NCBI GenBank assembly: GCA_949527715.1
Contig: CATEWF010000029.1
Span: forward strand, 1 to 11,252
Reading direction: 5' to 3'
Source of the DNA: an uncultured Mycoplasmatota bacterium
Lineage (GTDB): Bacteria > Bacillota_I > Bacilli_A > Mycoplasmatales > Mycoplasmoidaceae
Length of the DNA stretch: 11,252 bases
Shown piece by piece: positions 1 through 8,540 of this stretch. Made by a program: the position numbers and the translations under genes. Positions within the stretch are counted from its first letter, which is position 1. Each line of letters starts with the position of its first letter. The notes beneath the pieces are model-generated. The model did no database searches. It had not been told where the DNA came from and saw only the letters and a list, made by a program, of their open reading frames with translations.

Positions 1-921
1 TCTAATTCCAATTTTTTTAATAATATTGAATGTTGTAACATTGAAAAATTCTTCTGGTTTGGGTCTCACTGTGTAATGAATAATATTAACTCACGAAATA
101 AAATTTTTTAATTTCTCTATTGATAGATCGTATACAGAGAAAGAAGACTCTAAAAAATTATCGGCAAAAAAATGAACTTGGAAGTTGTATTTAACATCAA
201 TTAGTGTTATATCTTTTTGAAAAATTTTAGCTAACAATTCTTGATCGGGATAACCCCATTCTTTGTTTTTTTGAAATAAATTTTTAATCTTTTCTTGTGT
301 ATCAAATTTTTTTATGAACTTTTTAAAATTTATTAAGATAACACCAGAATTAATAATGTTTTCATATTTAGTAATATCTTTATCTTCAAAACCTGGTCAA
401 GACGGGATGTATTCTCTTAAAGCACCAAAATTATTTAAAAAATTTTGTCTTTTAATAACATATGCTAAGTCATAACAAGACACACCTGCAATAGATGTAT
501 TAATCTTAAGATTATACAATTTAGACAAATCCTTTAATATTAGCGTATCAATATCAAGATAGATAACTTTATCAATGGATACGGGTAAGATTTCTGGTAA
601 AAAATAATAAAAAAACATAGGCAATGGTCATTTTAATTTTGTGTAAAATTTAAACAATTGATTATCAAATGTCTTTTTGTAATCTGCTATTTTGTATTTT
701 TCGCAAAAATCATAGCAATTTATAAAAGAAAAAGAAACTCCATTTCTATTTTTAGATAATGATTTGATTAAATTTATTTGATTTTTAGATAAACCAACAT
801 ATAAAATAATTATTTTGTATGTTGTTTTGTTTGATTTGTTTTTTAACAAAGAATATACAGAAGTTAATAAGTGATTTATTCCGTTATTATCTAAAGAATA
901 GCAAATATGTATTACATTCAT
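1..921 (-). CDS. GT8 family glycosyltransferase (3' end outside window)
   Basis: The protein is a glycosyltransferase of family 8 (GT-A fold), which moves a sugar from a nucleotide-sugar donor to a lipid, glycan or protein. 307 residues are visible and the frame is still open at base 1. It starts 'MNVIHICYSLDNNG', the usual GT8 first strand and loop. The metal-binding DxD motif is in 'VIYLDIDTLIL' (Asp123, Asp125). The acceptor-side motif 'NSGVILIN' is at residues 191-198. The late 'IIHY' motif (His282-Tyr283) precedes 'KPEEFF', where the family usually has KPW. Trp98, Trp175 and the Trp at bases 91-93 are encoded by TGA, so code 4 is required. No Shine-Dalgarno lies before the ATG, although AT-rich -10-like sequences sit within 15 bases. 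The gene is divergent from Lpp1. The family call is firm; donor and acceptor are unknown, with surface glycolipid or capsule sugar the likeliest role. Confidence 0.88.
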
Positions 922-926
922 TTATA

Positions 927-937
927 GTTATATGATA
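927..937 (-). promoter_or_regulatory. possible -10 region of the GT8 gene
   Basis: On the minus strand, two overlapping -10-like hexamers, TATCAT (937-932) and TATAAC (932-927), lie only 5-10 bases before the GT8 start codon. There is no ribosome binding site. If either is used, the mRNA would be leaderless or nearly so. No convincing -35 is seen, so this is tentative. Confidence 0.3.
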
Positions 938-1025
938 ATAAATTTTCACTGTAATGATGTAATTTTTCATAAAAATTAGACATATTAATCCTTCGCACTA
1001 TAAGAATACATTTTTTTAAATTTTA

Positions 1026-1070
1026 TTGTAAAAAAAAAAAAAAAAACGAGTATAAATATCTTATAGGAGG
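1026..1070 (+). promoter_or_regulatory. Lpp1 promoter and ribosome binding site with poly-A spacer
   Basis: The order is: a -35-like TTGTAA (1026-1031), a poly-A tract, the linker CGAG, a -10 TATAAA (1051-1056), and a perfect Shine-Dalgarno AGGAGG (1065-1070) seven bases before the ATG at 1078. With TTGTAA as -35, the spacer is 19 bases and consists almost wholly of A, so tract length sets the spacing of the two promoter boxes. The same layout recurs before Lpp2. In Mycoplasma hyorhinis, vlp genes are switched by such a tract; its function here is inferred. Confidence 0.65.
1030..1046 (+). repeat. poly-A tract, 17 bases, in Lpp1 promoter
   Basis: Seventeen consecutive A residues lie immediately upstream of the Lpp1 -10 box. 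Apart from the 18-base tract before Lpp2, it is the longest homopolymer in the window. Tracts this long are prone to slipped-strand mispairing, and the count may also vary with sequencing method. Confidence 0.95.
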
Positions 1071-1077
1071 ACAAAAA

Positions 1078-2172
1078 ATGAACAAAAATTTAATTAAAAA
1101 ATATTTAATATCTTTTTTATGTGCAAATGTTACATCTTTAGGAATTGGGGGCGTGCTATTCACTACTTCATGTTCTTGCTCTAATTCAAAAGAATCTTTA
1201 ATATTTATTTCAAATAATTCTTCTAATTTGTATGTTGATTATGGTGCTGCAGGAAATTCTGGTAACAACAAAATTTCTATATTATCTCCAATTAATATAG
1301 ATGATTATTATTTTAAAATTATTAACAATGAAACAAGTAAGAAATTGGATGATGCGACAATTAAGGTTAATAAAAATGGTCAACTAGAATGATCTTCATT
1401 TACTAAAGAGAATATTCCACCTTCATCAATTAGTGTACAACTAATCAAGAAAAACGACAAAACTATCCATTCAAACAAATTGCATTATTCTATAAATTTA
1501 TCTTTACCATCAAGTATTTATAAATATGATGAAACAGATTCTAATAAATTATTAGGGTTTACTGATGAATTTTTAGCTAATCCTAATGAATATTCAATGT
1601 GTAGATTGCTTAGCATTCCAAATAATGTTACTGAAGTTGCCCAAAACGCTTTTTACGGAAGTAGTACTTATCAAACCTTGATCCCATCATTTATAAAAAA
1701 TCTTAAAACCGGTAAAGAATTACGAAGAGTTGGCGTTAAAGCATTTTATGCCAGCCAAAGCATTATTTATTGTGATCTTTCAGAAAGTGAAAAAATCCAA
1801 TCACTTGGTGAAGATTCATTTGGAAGATATGAATTCCTAATAGCGTTAAAGCTTCCTAACGCAAGTAATATATCAATTTCTTACGATGTGTTTGGTGATT
1901 ACCGTTCTCTTTCTACATTAACAATTCCTTCTTTATTTTCAATAAATTCAAGTTCACAATATTCCTTATATTTCAACTACTCGCAACTTCAAACAATAAT
2001 ATTTGATGGTTTTGATTCTCAACCATCATTTGATGGCTGGCAACAAGCATCATTTAATGATATCGCGCCAGTTGGTTGGATATATTCTACAGGGGATTAT
2101 GATTCAACGGCTTTATTAAACGATTTAAAAACTAAATTTGGGAATACTTTTAATAATTGAGAAGCAAAATAA
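1078..2172 (+). CDS. BspA-like leucine-rich-repeat surface lipoprotein (Lpp1)
   Basis: This is a 364-residue predicted lipoprotein of the outer membrane face. The signal peptide has a basic start (MNKNLIKK), a hydrophobic core and a lipobox ending T-T-S-Cys32. Residues 33-147 are an unassigned Ser/Asn-rich region. A module 'LLGFTDEFL' (158-166) follows, then LRR_5/BspA-type repeats such as 'SIPNNVTEVAQNAFYG' and 'LRRVGVKAFYA' to about residue 320. The end is a conserved tail, 'ALLNDLK...NNWEAK'. Two Trp codons are TGA (bases 1390-1392 and 2158-2160), and the frame is open only under code 4. The start is fixed by AGGAGG seven bases upstream. Lpp2 and Lpp3 share the LLGF module and tail. BspA-like proteins in other organisms bind host matrix proteins or other cells; adhesion here is inference. 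The promoter poly-A tract suggests phase-variable expression. Confidence 0.85.
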
Positions 2173-2191
2173 AAAATAGGAGAAATAAAAT

Positions 2192-3085
2192 ATGAAAAAA
2201 ACTAAAATAATATTACCTTCTTTAGGAATTGTCGGAATTGCTGCAACAACTGTAGCGGCAATTCCAACCAATAAAATTTTGAAACACGTTCAGTCAAACG
2301 GTGTTAGTGTTTCTAGTATGTCTAATGAATGAAACGGATCTGAAGCTGCTGCTGTTCAAGAAGCTTGTTTTCAAAAAGACGCTATTAAATATTTTAATGA
2401 TAATGCAGATTTTGGGTCTGTTTCTAACGTTGCTAATGTGTATGAGTTAAAAACAACGCGTTATATTGAAAAAGACAATCCTAGCAGTATTTCTACAGGT
2501 AACACTGCACATCCTATTGCTACAGGTACAGCTTTTTTATCTTTTGCTTGTTCATTTACCCCCACAGATAGTAAAAAAATTAAATCTATATCATTGGATA
2601 AAATTGTACCCACTAAAGTAAATGTGAAGAATACAGATGCCGCTCTTGTTCGACCAACATCTGATAGTTCTGTGTGACAGACAGCTGAACAATATTCAAC
2701 TACTTTCAATAGCGATATTAAGTCTTTTGACCAAATAGATAATATTACAAAATCTACCATTAATAGTTTTGTAAATCTTCCTGAAAATTTAAATACTTGC
2801 ATAAGTGTTTCGATATCTGATGCTGGTGGTGCCGCTGTAAGTATTACAAATCATTTCCTTATTGAACACAATTTAAAATTATGAGAAATTTGAGAAAGCT
2901 ATGATAACTCCACAAGAATTGTTCAAGTTTGATATACATTTTCATTTAATATCACATTTGATGATGGTACTACATCTAAAGTGGACACCACTTGTGTAAT
3001 AGGCGCCCTAAGAAACTACAGTACAAAAACTTCTGATGGTGGTTTTTTCGATTTATATCACACCGCAGAAAGAGATATAGATTAA
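2192..3085 (+). CDS. secreted or membrane-anchored protein of unknown function
   Basis: I do not recognise this 297-residue protein. It has a short basic start (MKKTK) and one hydrophobic segment (about residues 6-24, 'IILPSLGIVGIAATTVAAI'). No Cys follows in lipobox position, so it is either cleaved or, more likely in a mycoplasma, held by an uncleaved N-terminal anchor. The remainder is Ser/Thr/Asn-rich and looks beta-rich, for example 'VQVWYTFSFNITFDDGTT' near the C-terminus. No repeats or catalytic motif are visible. Trp codons include TGA at 2330-2332, 2675-2677, 2882-2884 and 2891-2893. AGGAG (2178-2182) lies nine bases before the ATG. Only 19 bases separate it from the Lpp1 stop, so both are probably on one mRNA and would share the poly-A-controlled promoter. 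A terminator follows 46 bases after the stop. Confidence 0.78.
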
Positions 3086-3131
3086 TTTAAGTTCAAAGAA
3101 CATTTTTAAACATAAAGATTAAAACATACAA

Positions 3132-3160
3132 AAATCAGGCATAACGCTTGATTTCTTTTT
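3132..3160 (+). terminator. intrinsic terminator of the Lpp1 unit
   Basis: A 9-bp stem (3132-3140 with 3146-3154, one G-T pair) with loop ATAAC is followed by a T-rich stretch (TCTTTTT). It lies 46 bases after the secreted-protein stop on the same strand. Confidence 0.75.
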
Positions 3161-3173
3161 ACACTTACAATTT

Positions 3174-3209
3174 AAAAAAAATGTGCTCGTATTATTTTGA
3201 GTACATTTT
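3174..3209 (-). terminator. intrinsic terminator of Lpp2
   Basis: Read on the minus strand, an 11-bp stem (3209-3199 with 3188-3178, one wobble pair) with a 10-base loop leads into a run of T. It starts about 14 bases after the restored-frame Lpp2 stop and stands back to back with the plus-strand terminator of the Lpp1 unit. Confidence 0.7.
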
Positions 3210-3222
3210 GTAGTTAAATTAG

Positions 3223-3851
3223 TTAATCTTTAGCTACTTCTCAGCCAGATGGTAATCCACCTTCTTGTTTTAAAATAGCAAGTAATGCAGCGCTATCATG
3301 GCTTGAATCAATCGGATTAGTTACTTTAACTGTTCCAGTGGTAGGACTTCAATAAAACCATTGGAACTAAAACTAGAACAATCTCAAGCATCTCATGTAA
3401 TACTGCTTAAATTAGAACAACCGCAAAATATACCCTGATATGTATTTTTTAAGTTTCCGGGAAGGACCACAGATGTTATGGAAGGATTATGAGCAAAAAC
3501 ACCATAGGTTGTATTTATTTCTTCAGGCATTTCAGCTGGAAAAATTATGTTTGTAATGAAAGGCGGTATTTTACCATTAAAAGCATCTTGAACAATATCA
3601 TTTACATTGGTTGAAATCAACATAGTATTGTATTGTTTATATTTATTTTGATTAACTAAAAATTCATCTGTAAAACCTAATAGACTTTTGTTATCAGTAC
3701 CACCATATTCATATACTGTGTCTGGTAATCATTTATTTTTGTCTGGTGAAACCGATGAAGATCCACAACTAGTAGCTGCAAAAGGAATAGATAAAGTAAC
3801 ACCTAATCCACATGCTATAACTGACAATGTTTTAATTAATTTTTTATTCAT
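3223..3851 (-). pseudogene. BspA-like LRR lipoprotein (Lpp2), frameshifted near 3' end
   Basis: This is a paralogue of Lpp1. The signal peptide starts MNKKLIK and ends in the lipobox A-T-S-Cys29. The module 'LLGFTDEFL' is at residues 57-65, followed by LRR_5-like repeats ('ISTNVNDIVQDAFNG', 'AHNPSITSVVLPGNL'). In the start frame it stops at 3321-3323 after 176 residues, ending 'NGFIEVLPLEQLK'. One more T (coding sense) in the 4-base run at 3354-3357 would instead give 'NGFYWSPTTGTVKV', continuing to a TAA at 3223-3225. That yields 209 residues with the family tail 'ALLAILK...LPSGWEVAKD'. The conserved tail in the other frame shows that a base has been lost. The cause may be real decay, an OFF state or a homopolymer sequencing error; the short run makes decay or error likelier than programmed slippage. 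AGGAG (3862-3858) sets the start. Trp codons include TGA. Confidence 0.8.
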
Positions 3852-3857
3852 ATTTAT

Positions 3858-3905
3858 CTCCTACACTTTTATTATACTTTGTTTTTTTTTTTTTTTTTTG
3901 AGCAA
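3858..3905 (-). promoter_or_regulatory. Lpp2 promoter and ribosome binding site with poly-A spacer
   Basis: Minus-strand order: -35-like TTGCTC (3905-3900), an 18-base poly-A tract, linker CAAAG, -10 TATAAT (3876-3871), Shine-Dalgarno AGGAG (3862-3858), and the ATG at 3851. The -35 to -10 spacer would be 23 bases, four more than for Lpp1 and long for a sigma-70-type promoter. The sequence from the -10 to the start resembles those of Lpp1 and Lpp3. Confidence 0.6.
3882..3899 (-). repeat. poly-A tract, 18 bases (T18 on plus strand), in Lpp2 promoter
   Basis: Eighteen T residues on the plus strand, which is A18 in Lpp2 sense, five bases upstream of the Lpp2 TATAAT. It has the same position relative to the -10 and start codon as the Lpp1 tract. 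Confidence 0.95.
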
Positions 3906-3955
3906 AAATGTTAAAATTTGTGATGTGAACATTTATATATTTTTTAAATTAATTT

Positions 3956-3961
3956 TATAAT
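3956..3961 (+). promoter_or_regulatory. -10 element of ychF, implying a leaderless mRNA
   Basis: A perfect TATAAT ends seven bases before the ychF ATG at 3969, so transcription starting 7-8 bases downstream of it would begin at or next to the A of the ATG. No Shine-Dalgarno is present. The upstream sequence is AT-rich with no clear -35. Confidence 0.55.
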
Positions 3962-3968
3962 ATAAATT

Positions 3969-5072
3969 ATGGGATTATCTGCGGGGATAGTAGGATTACC
4001 TAATGTTGGTAAATCAACTTTATTTAACACAATAACAAATTTGCAAGTAGAAGCTGCAAATTACCCTTTTGCTACTATTAATCCAAATGTTGGTATAGTT
4101 AAAGTACCTGATGAAAGATTAGAAAAACTAGGTGCAATTATTAATCCTGATAAATTAACTCATGCAATTTGTACATTCGTTGATATTGCTGGTTTAGTTA
4201 AAGGAGCATCTAAGGGTGAAGGACTAGGAAATCAATTCTTATCTAACATTAGAGAAGTTGATGCGATTTGCCATGTTGTTAGATGTTTTGATGACAAGAG
4301 CATCAACCATGTATATGATTCTGTTGATCCAATAAGAGATATGGAAGTCATTAACTTAGAGTTAATTCTTGCAGATTTACAAACATTAGAAAAAAGATTT
4401 ACTCATATAGTTGCTAAATCAAAATCTGGTGATAAACAAGCAGCGATTGAAGAATCTGCTGTGAGAAAAGTGCTAGAAGCACTTAAAGCTAATAAGTTTG
4501 CCAAAACTGTTGAGTTAACAGACGAAGAAAAAAAGTTTATTAAGAATTACAATTTATTAACTATTAAACCAGTTCTATATATTGCTAATGTTAACGAAGC
4601 TGATATTAGTAACCCTGAGGCAAATCCACATTATTTAAAACTTAAGAATAAAATTGCTGAAACAGATAACTCATTAATTATTCCTATATCAGTTAGTCTT
4701 GAATATGAAATATCAAGATTAACAGGTGAAGACAAGAAAATGTTCATGGAAGATATGAACATTAAAACTCCAGGTCTTGATCGTCTAATTCAAGCAACTT
4801 ATAAGTTATTAAATTTAAGAACGTTCTTTACTTTTGGTAAATCTGAAACAAGAGCATGAACATTTATTAATGGTATGACAGCTCCTGAGTGCGCTGGAGT
4901 AATCCACTCTGATTTTCAAAGAGGATTTATTAAAGCTGAAATTTATGATTGTAATGACATGTTTGAATACAAATCAGAAACCGTTTTAAGAGAAAAAGGA
5001 AAAATCAGAATGGAAGGAAAAGAATACGTCATGAAAGATGGTGACGTTTGTTTATTCAAATTTAATGTTTAA
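3969..5072 (+). CDS. ychF: redox-regulated ATPase YchF (Obg-related P-loop protein)
   Basis: A 367-residue cytoplasmic protein of normal YchF/OLA1 length. The P-loop is 'GLPNVGKS' (residues 9-16). The G3 region is 'DIAGLVKGASKGEGLGNQFL', and the G4 position reads 'NVNE' instead of NKxD, the YchF hallmark linked to preference for ATP over GTP. A central helical segment is followed by a C-terminal TGS domain from 'FFTFGKSETRAW' to 'GDVCLFKFNV'. The family binds ribosomes and is implicated in translation and stress responses; its exact role is unsettled. The Trp in 'ETRAW' is TGA (4857-4859), a position that would truncate the TGS domain under the standard code. The start is fixed by homology of 'MGLSAGIVGLPNVGKS' and by the adjacent -10, with no ribosome binding site. 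It leads the ychF-purA-tdk block, divergent from Lpp2. Confidence 0.96.
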
Positions 5073-5090
5073 TTTCTTCATAAAGTTAAG

Positions 5091-5117
5091 TATTTTATTT
5101 AAATATTAAATAAAATA
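5091..5117. promoter_or_regulatory. perfect AT-only inverted repeat between ychF and purA
   Basis: Two perfect 12-base arms (TATTTTATTTAA and its complement) flank a 3-base centre. The repeat begins 18 bases after the ychF stop and ends 17 bases before the purA start. It has no GC pairs and no T-run of terminator type. It may be a binding site, an RNA structure at the purA leader, or part of the purA promoter (TAAAAT at 5111-5116 is inside it). Confidence 0.5.
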
Positions 5118-5134
5118 TTATGGGGAGATTATTA

Positions 5135-6439
5135 ATGACTAGAAAAAATATTAAAAAACAGTGTTTATTACTTATCGGTTCTCAATATGGAGACGAAGGT
5201 AAAGGAAAATTCGTAGATATTTTATCAGAAGGATATGACTATATAGTTAGATTCCAAGGTGGTGACAATGCTGGTCACTCAATTGTTATAGGCGGAAAAA
5301 AATATAAATTAAGATTGATTCCATCTGGAATTTTTAAAAAAGATAAAAAAGTAGTTATTGGTCATGGTGTTGTTGTTAACCCAAAGACTTTATTAAATGA
5401 AATTGAATATTTAAAACAAAATGGTTTTTCTGTAAAAGGAAGATTATTTGTAGCTGACCGTGCCCATGTTATTTTAGATTATCATAGACAAATTGATAAA
5501 TACCAAGAAGATTTGAAAGGAGACCAAAAAGTAGGAACTACTTTATGTGGTATTGGTCCTTGTTATTCAGACAAAATTCAACGTGTAGGTATTAGAATTG
5601 CTGATTTATTAAATAAAAAAGAGTTGGAAAACAGAATTGCTTTATCTTTTAAGACAAAAATTGATTTATTGCCTAAATTGGGATATAAGATGTCTGATGC
5701 TAAAAAGATAGCAGAAGAATATTACAAAATAGGTCTAAAAATTAAACCTTATATCTCAAACACAATCGATTTATTAAATGATGCATATAGGGCGGGTAAG
5801 AAAATCTTATTTGAAGGTGCTCAAGGCTCATTCTTAGACATTGATATGGGTACATATCCATATGTTACTTCTTCATCTACAATTGCTGGTGTATCAAGTG
5901 GTAGTGGTATTAGTTTAACTAAAGTTAATGATGTATTAGGAATTGTTAAAGCTTATACATCAAGAGTTGGTGAAGGACCATTTGTTTGTGAAATTTTTGG
6001 TCCTATGGCAAAGAAAATCAGAGATGCTGGTGGAGAATATGGTACAGTAACTAAGCGTCCAAGAAGAATTGGATGATTAGATCTAGTAATGTTAAGATAT
6101 GCAGTGAACGTTGTAGGTATTACTGAAATCGCTTTAACTTTAGTTGACGTATTATCTGGATTAAAAGAAATCAAGGTATGTATTGGTTATAAGTATAAAG
6201 GTAAAACTATCAACGAAATTCTTCCAGACAATACTGAATATGCTAAATGTAAACCAATCTATAAAACATTTAAAGGATGAAAAGAAGATATTAGTAAAAT
6301 AAAAAGATATGCTGATCTTCCAACAAACTGTAAGAAGTATGTTGAATATATTTCTAAAGTAGTTGAAACTCCTATTGCATTCGTTTCTGTAGGTAACGAT
6401 AGAACTCAAACAATATTAAAACAAACAATTTTAAAATAG
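5135..6439 (+). CDS. purA: adenylosuccinate synthetase
   Basis: This enzyme joins IMP and aspartate using GTP to give adenylosuccinate, the first step from IMP to AMP. The 434 residues match the family length. The N-terminal loop is 'GSQYGDEGKGK' with catalytic Asp20, followed by 'GGDNAGHS' with catalytic His48. Later motifs are 'GTYPYVTSSSTIAG' (IMP/aspartate region) and 'EYGTVTKRPRRIGWLD', whose Trp is TGA (6074-6076). A second TGA-Trp is in 'TFKGWKED'. An in-frame ATG at 5120 also exists, but GGGGAG (5122-5127) lies seven bases before the ATG at 5135, so the later start is preferred; the earlier one would add five residues. The stop is one base before tdk. No purB is visible, so how IMP and adenylosuccinate are handled cannot be told here. 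Confidence 0.96.
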
Positions 6440-6440
6440 T

Positions 6441-7052
6441 ATGGCAAAGTTAAATGCATTTAATAGACAAAAAGGTTGAATTGAAGTAATCTGTGGTCCG
6501 ATGTTTGCTGGTAAATCTGAAGAATTGCTTCGTAAGATGAACAGACTTAAATATGCAGAAGTTGATTATTTAATATTTAAGCCTGTTATCGATACAAGAA
6601 CAAAAAATTCTGTTAAATCAAGAGATGGTAGAGAATTAAAAGCAATTAATGTTAAAAATTCTACAGACATCATTAAATACATTAAGGATTTAAAAGAAAA
6701 ACCTCAAGTAATCGCAATAGACGAAATTCAATTCTTTGATGATGAATTACCACAAGTATGTAATTATCTTGCAAATCACGGTTTTATTATTTATGCTGCA
6801 GGTTTGGACACAGACTTTAGAGGGGTTCCTTTTAAGAACACAGCTAGTTTATTAGCAACTGCTGAAAATGTTATTAAATTGACTGCTATTTGTACAGAAT
6901 GTGGTGCTCCAGCTACTAGAACACAAAAATTAATTAATGGCAAACCAGCTCCTTTTGATTCACCAAGAATTGTAGTTGGCAATGTTGAAACTTATACAGC
7001 TAGATGTAGACATCACCACGAAGTAAAAGGCGCGCCAAAAATTGAATATTAA
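6441..7052 (+). CDS. tdk: thymidine kinase (type II, TK1-like)
   Basis: The enzyme phosphorylates deoxythymidine with ATP to dTMP, the salvage route mycoplasmas use. The 203 residues contain the P-loop 'GPMFAGKS' (19-26), the 'DEIQFF' motif with the likely catalytic base Glu95, and 'GLDTDFRGVPF'. A zinc-binding pair Cys151/Cys154 ('CTEC') is completed by Cys189 and a following His in 'CRHHH', with the substrate lasso between them. The ATG at 6441 lies one base after the purA TAG, so translation is probably coupled; no separate Shine-Dalgarno is seen. Starting here includes TGA-coded Trp13, without which an internal Met21 in the P-loop would be the apparent start. Confidence 0.96.
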
Positions 7053-7091
7053 AAAACATTAATAAAAATTTTTTCTAGATTAACTATTACA

Positions 7092-7123
7092 AAAAAAAGA
7101 CACCTCTTCAACAGACTTTTTTT
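7092..7123. terminator. weak bidirectional terminator between tdk and Lpp3
   Basis: Inverted arms AAAAAAAG (7092-7099) and CTTTTTTT (7116-7123) flank a 16-base loop, giving a T-run on either strand. It sits between the convergent ends of tdk and Lpp3. The stem is nearly all A-T, so its strength is doubtful. Confidence 0.35.
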
Positions 7124-8540
7124 AAACTATTATTAATTTCAATCTTTAAACACTGGATATTTTGCTTTTAAGCAAGTTAGCATATCAGCTGATGATATTG
7201 TTCCATCAACGCAGTAAATTGTGCCAGTTGGACAAATTCCATTAAAAGCATGAATGTCCCATGTCTCAGGAATGGTTCAAGAAGAAGAAAAACCATTAAA
7301 ACAAATTTGAGAAAGATTTGTATTATTAAATGCAGTGGATCCAATTGTTGATAAACATTCATTTATGTTAATGTTGTATAAATTCGAGACACCATTAAAT
7401 GCATTTGACTTTATTGAATTAAAATTCCCATAAATATAAAAGAAAGAAGACGCTAAATTAATACAGTTATCAAATGCTGATTCATTTATAGTAATGATTT
7501 TATTTGGTTCTTGAGCATATACATTTAATAAATCAATACAATTATGAAACATGTAGGGAGAAATAGATTGTATTTCATTGTATAGGAAACAAAATTTCAT
7601 ATTTGAGCAGCCTTCAAATAGATTGGTTCCAATGTAGTCTAATTGAAGGCAATTGTTAAAATTAAAGAATTGAATTTTTTTATCATTTTTAAAACAATTA
7701 TTTCCAATAAATGTAGTTGATGATGGCAAATAATTTAATTCTGAACCTCTATCATAGAATTCATCTACACCTATTCATTCATTCATAGAAATTATTGATC
7801 AGCTTCCACAAGTTCAATAGTGATTAGTTAATGGTTCAGAGCTTGAATTACAACCGACAATAAGTTGGTTCATACCAGATAATAAATGGATGTCATCAGT
7901 ATCTGCAAGAGTTGCTTTAATAGTTACATCACTGAAAATATTATTTATAGAAAATAAATAATCAAAAGTATTAGGATTATCAACACCTTTGTAATTTACA
8001 TAACTTAAAAATCCTTGAGTTATAACTTTTGTTTCTCCACCATCAATGTATGAACCTGTAAAAATCATAGCAAACGCCTTGTCAACGTTTGGGTCATTTC
8101 AAGTTCATGATTGATATGGTTTTAATGAGTTTAAATCTTTAATTAAAGTTGCATATCCTATTTGAGAATTTAAAAAATTATCATAAGCTGTTTGTAAAGA
8201 TGAAATATCGCTAATTCTTTGGCCGATGCTCATGTTTTGAGATACAGAAACTATATTATTAATTTGGGTAGAAATATAATTAGCATCCGTTGATGACTTG
8301 CAATTTGCAATATCTTGTAATATTGTTTCACAAAGATTTTGTAAATAGCTCATGCCTTGGTTTTTAGCACTCAATGAAATACAGTTAATGTATTGTTCTA
8401 AAGTGGTTAATGCAGTTTGTCAATCATAGCTTTGTCCGTCTCACTTTGAACCACTACCATTTAAAATGTTGGTAATTTTTGTCGAAAATGCATTTAACAC
8501 ATCAACAAAACCTTGTCGTTCATTATTAGCTATTTGGTTC

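Noticed and set aside
960..978. Inverted repeat with 8-base arms around CAT between the GT8 gene and Lpp1
   Set aside because: Short A/T-run symmetry of the sort expected in AT-rich spacer; not aligned with a promoter box or terminator of either gene.
2461..2802. 113-codon minus-strand open frame opposite the secreted-protein gene
   Set aside because: No ribosome binding site or recognisable family; the plus frame has the signal segment, Shine-Dalgarno and terminator.
3688..3960. Plus-strand open frame with a hydrophobic end over the Lpp2 5' region
   Set aside because: It is the complement of the Lpp2 signal peptide and its poly-A promoter; the hydrophobic Phe run comes from T18.
5120..5134. 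Earlier ATG for purA adding five residues
   Set aside because: The GGGGAG ribosome binding site overlaps the end of this codon and serves the ATG at 5135; the earlier start would need leaderless initiation.
7177..7362. Minus-strand frame overlapping the Lpp3 tail in another frame
   Set aside because: The adjacent frame carries the LRR block and conserved tail; this one has no signals.
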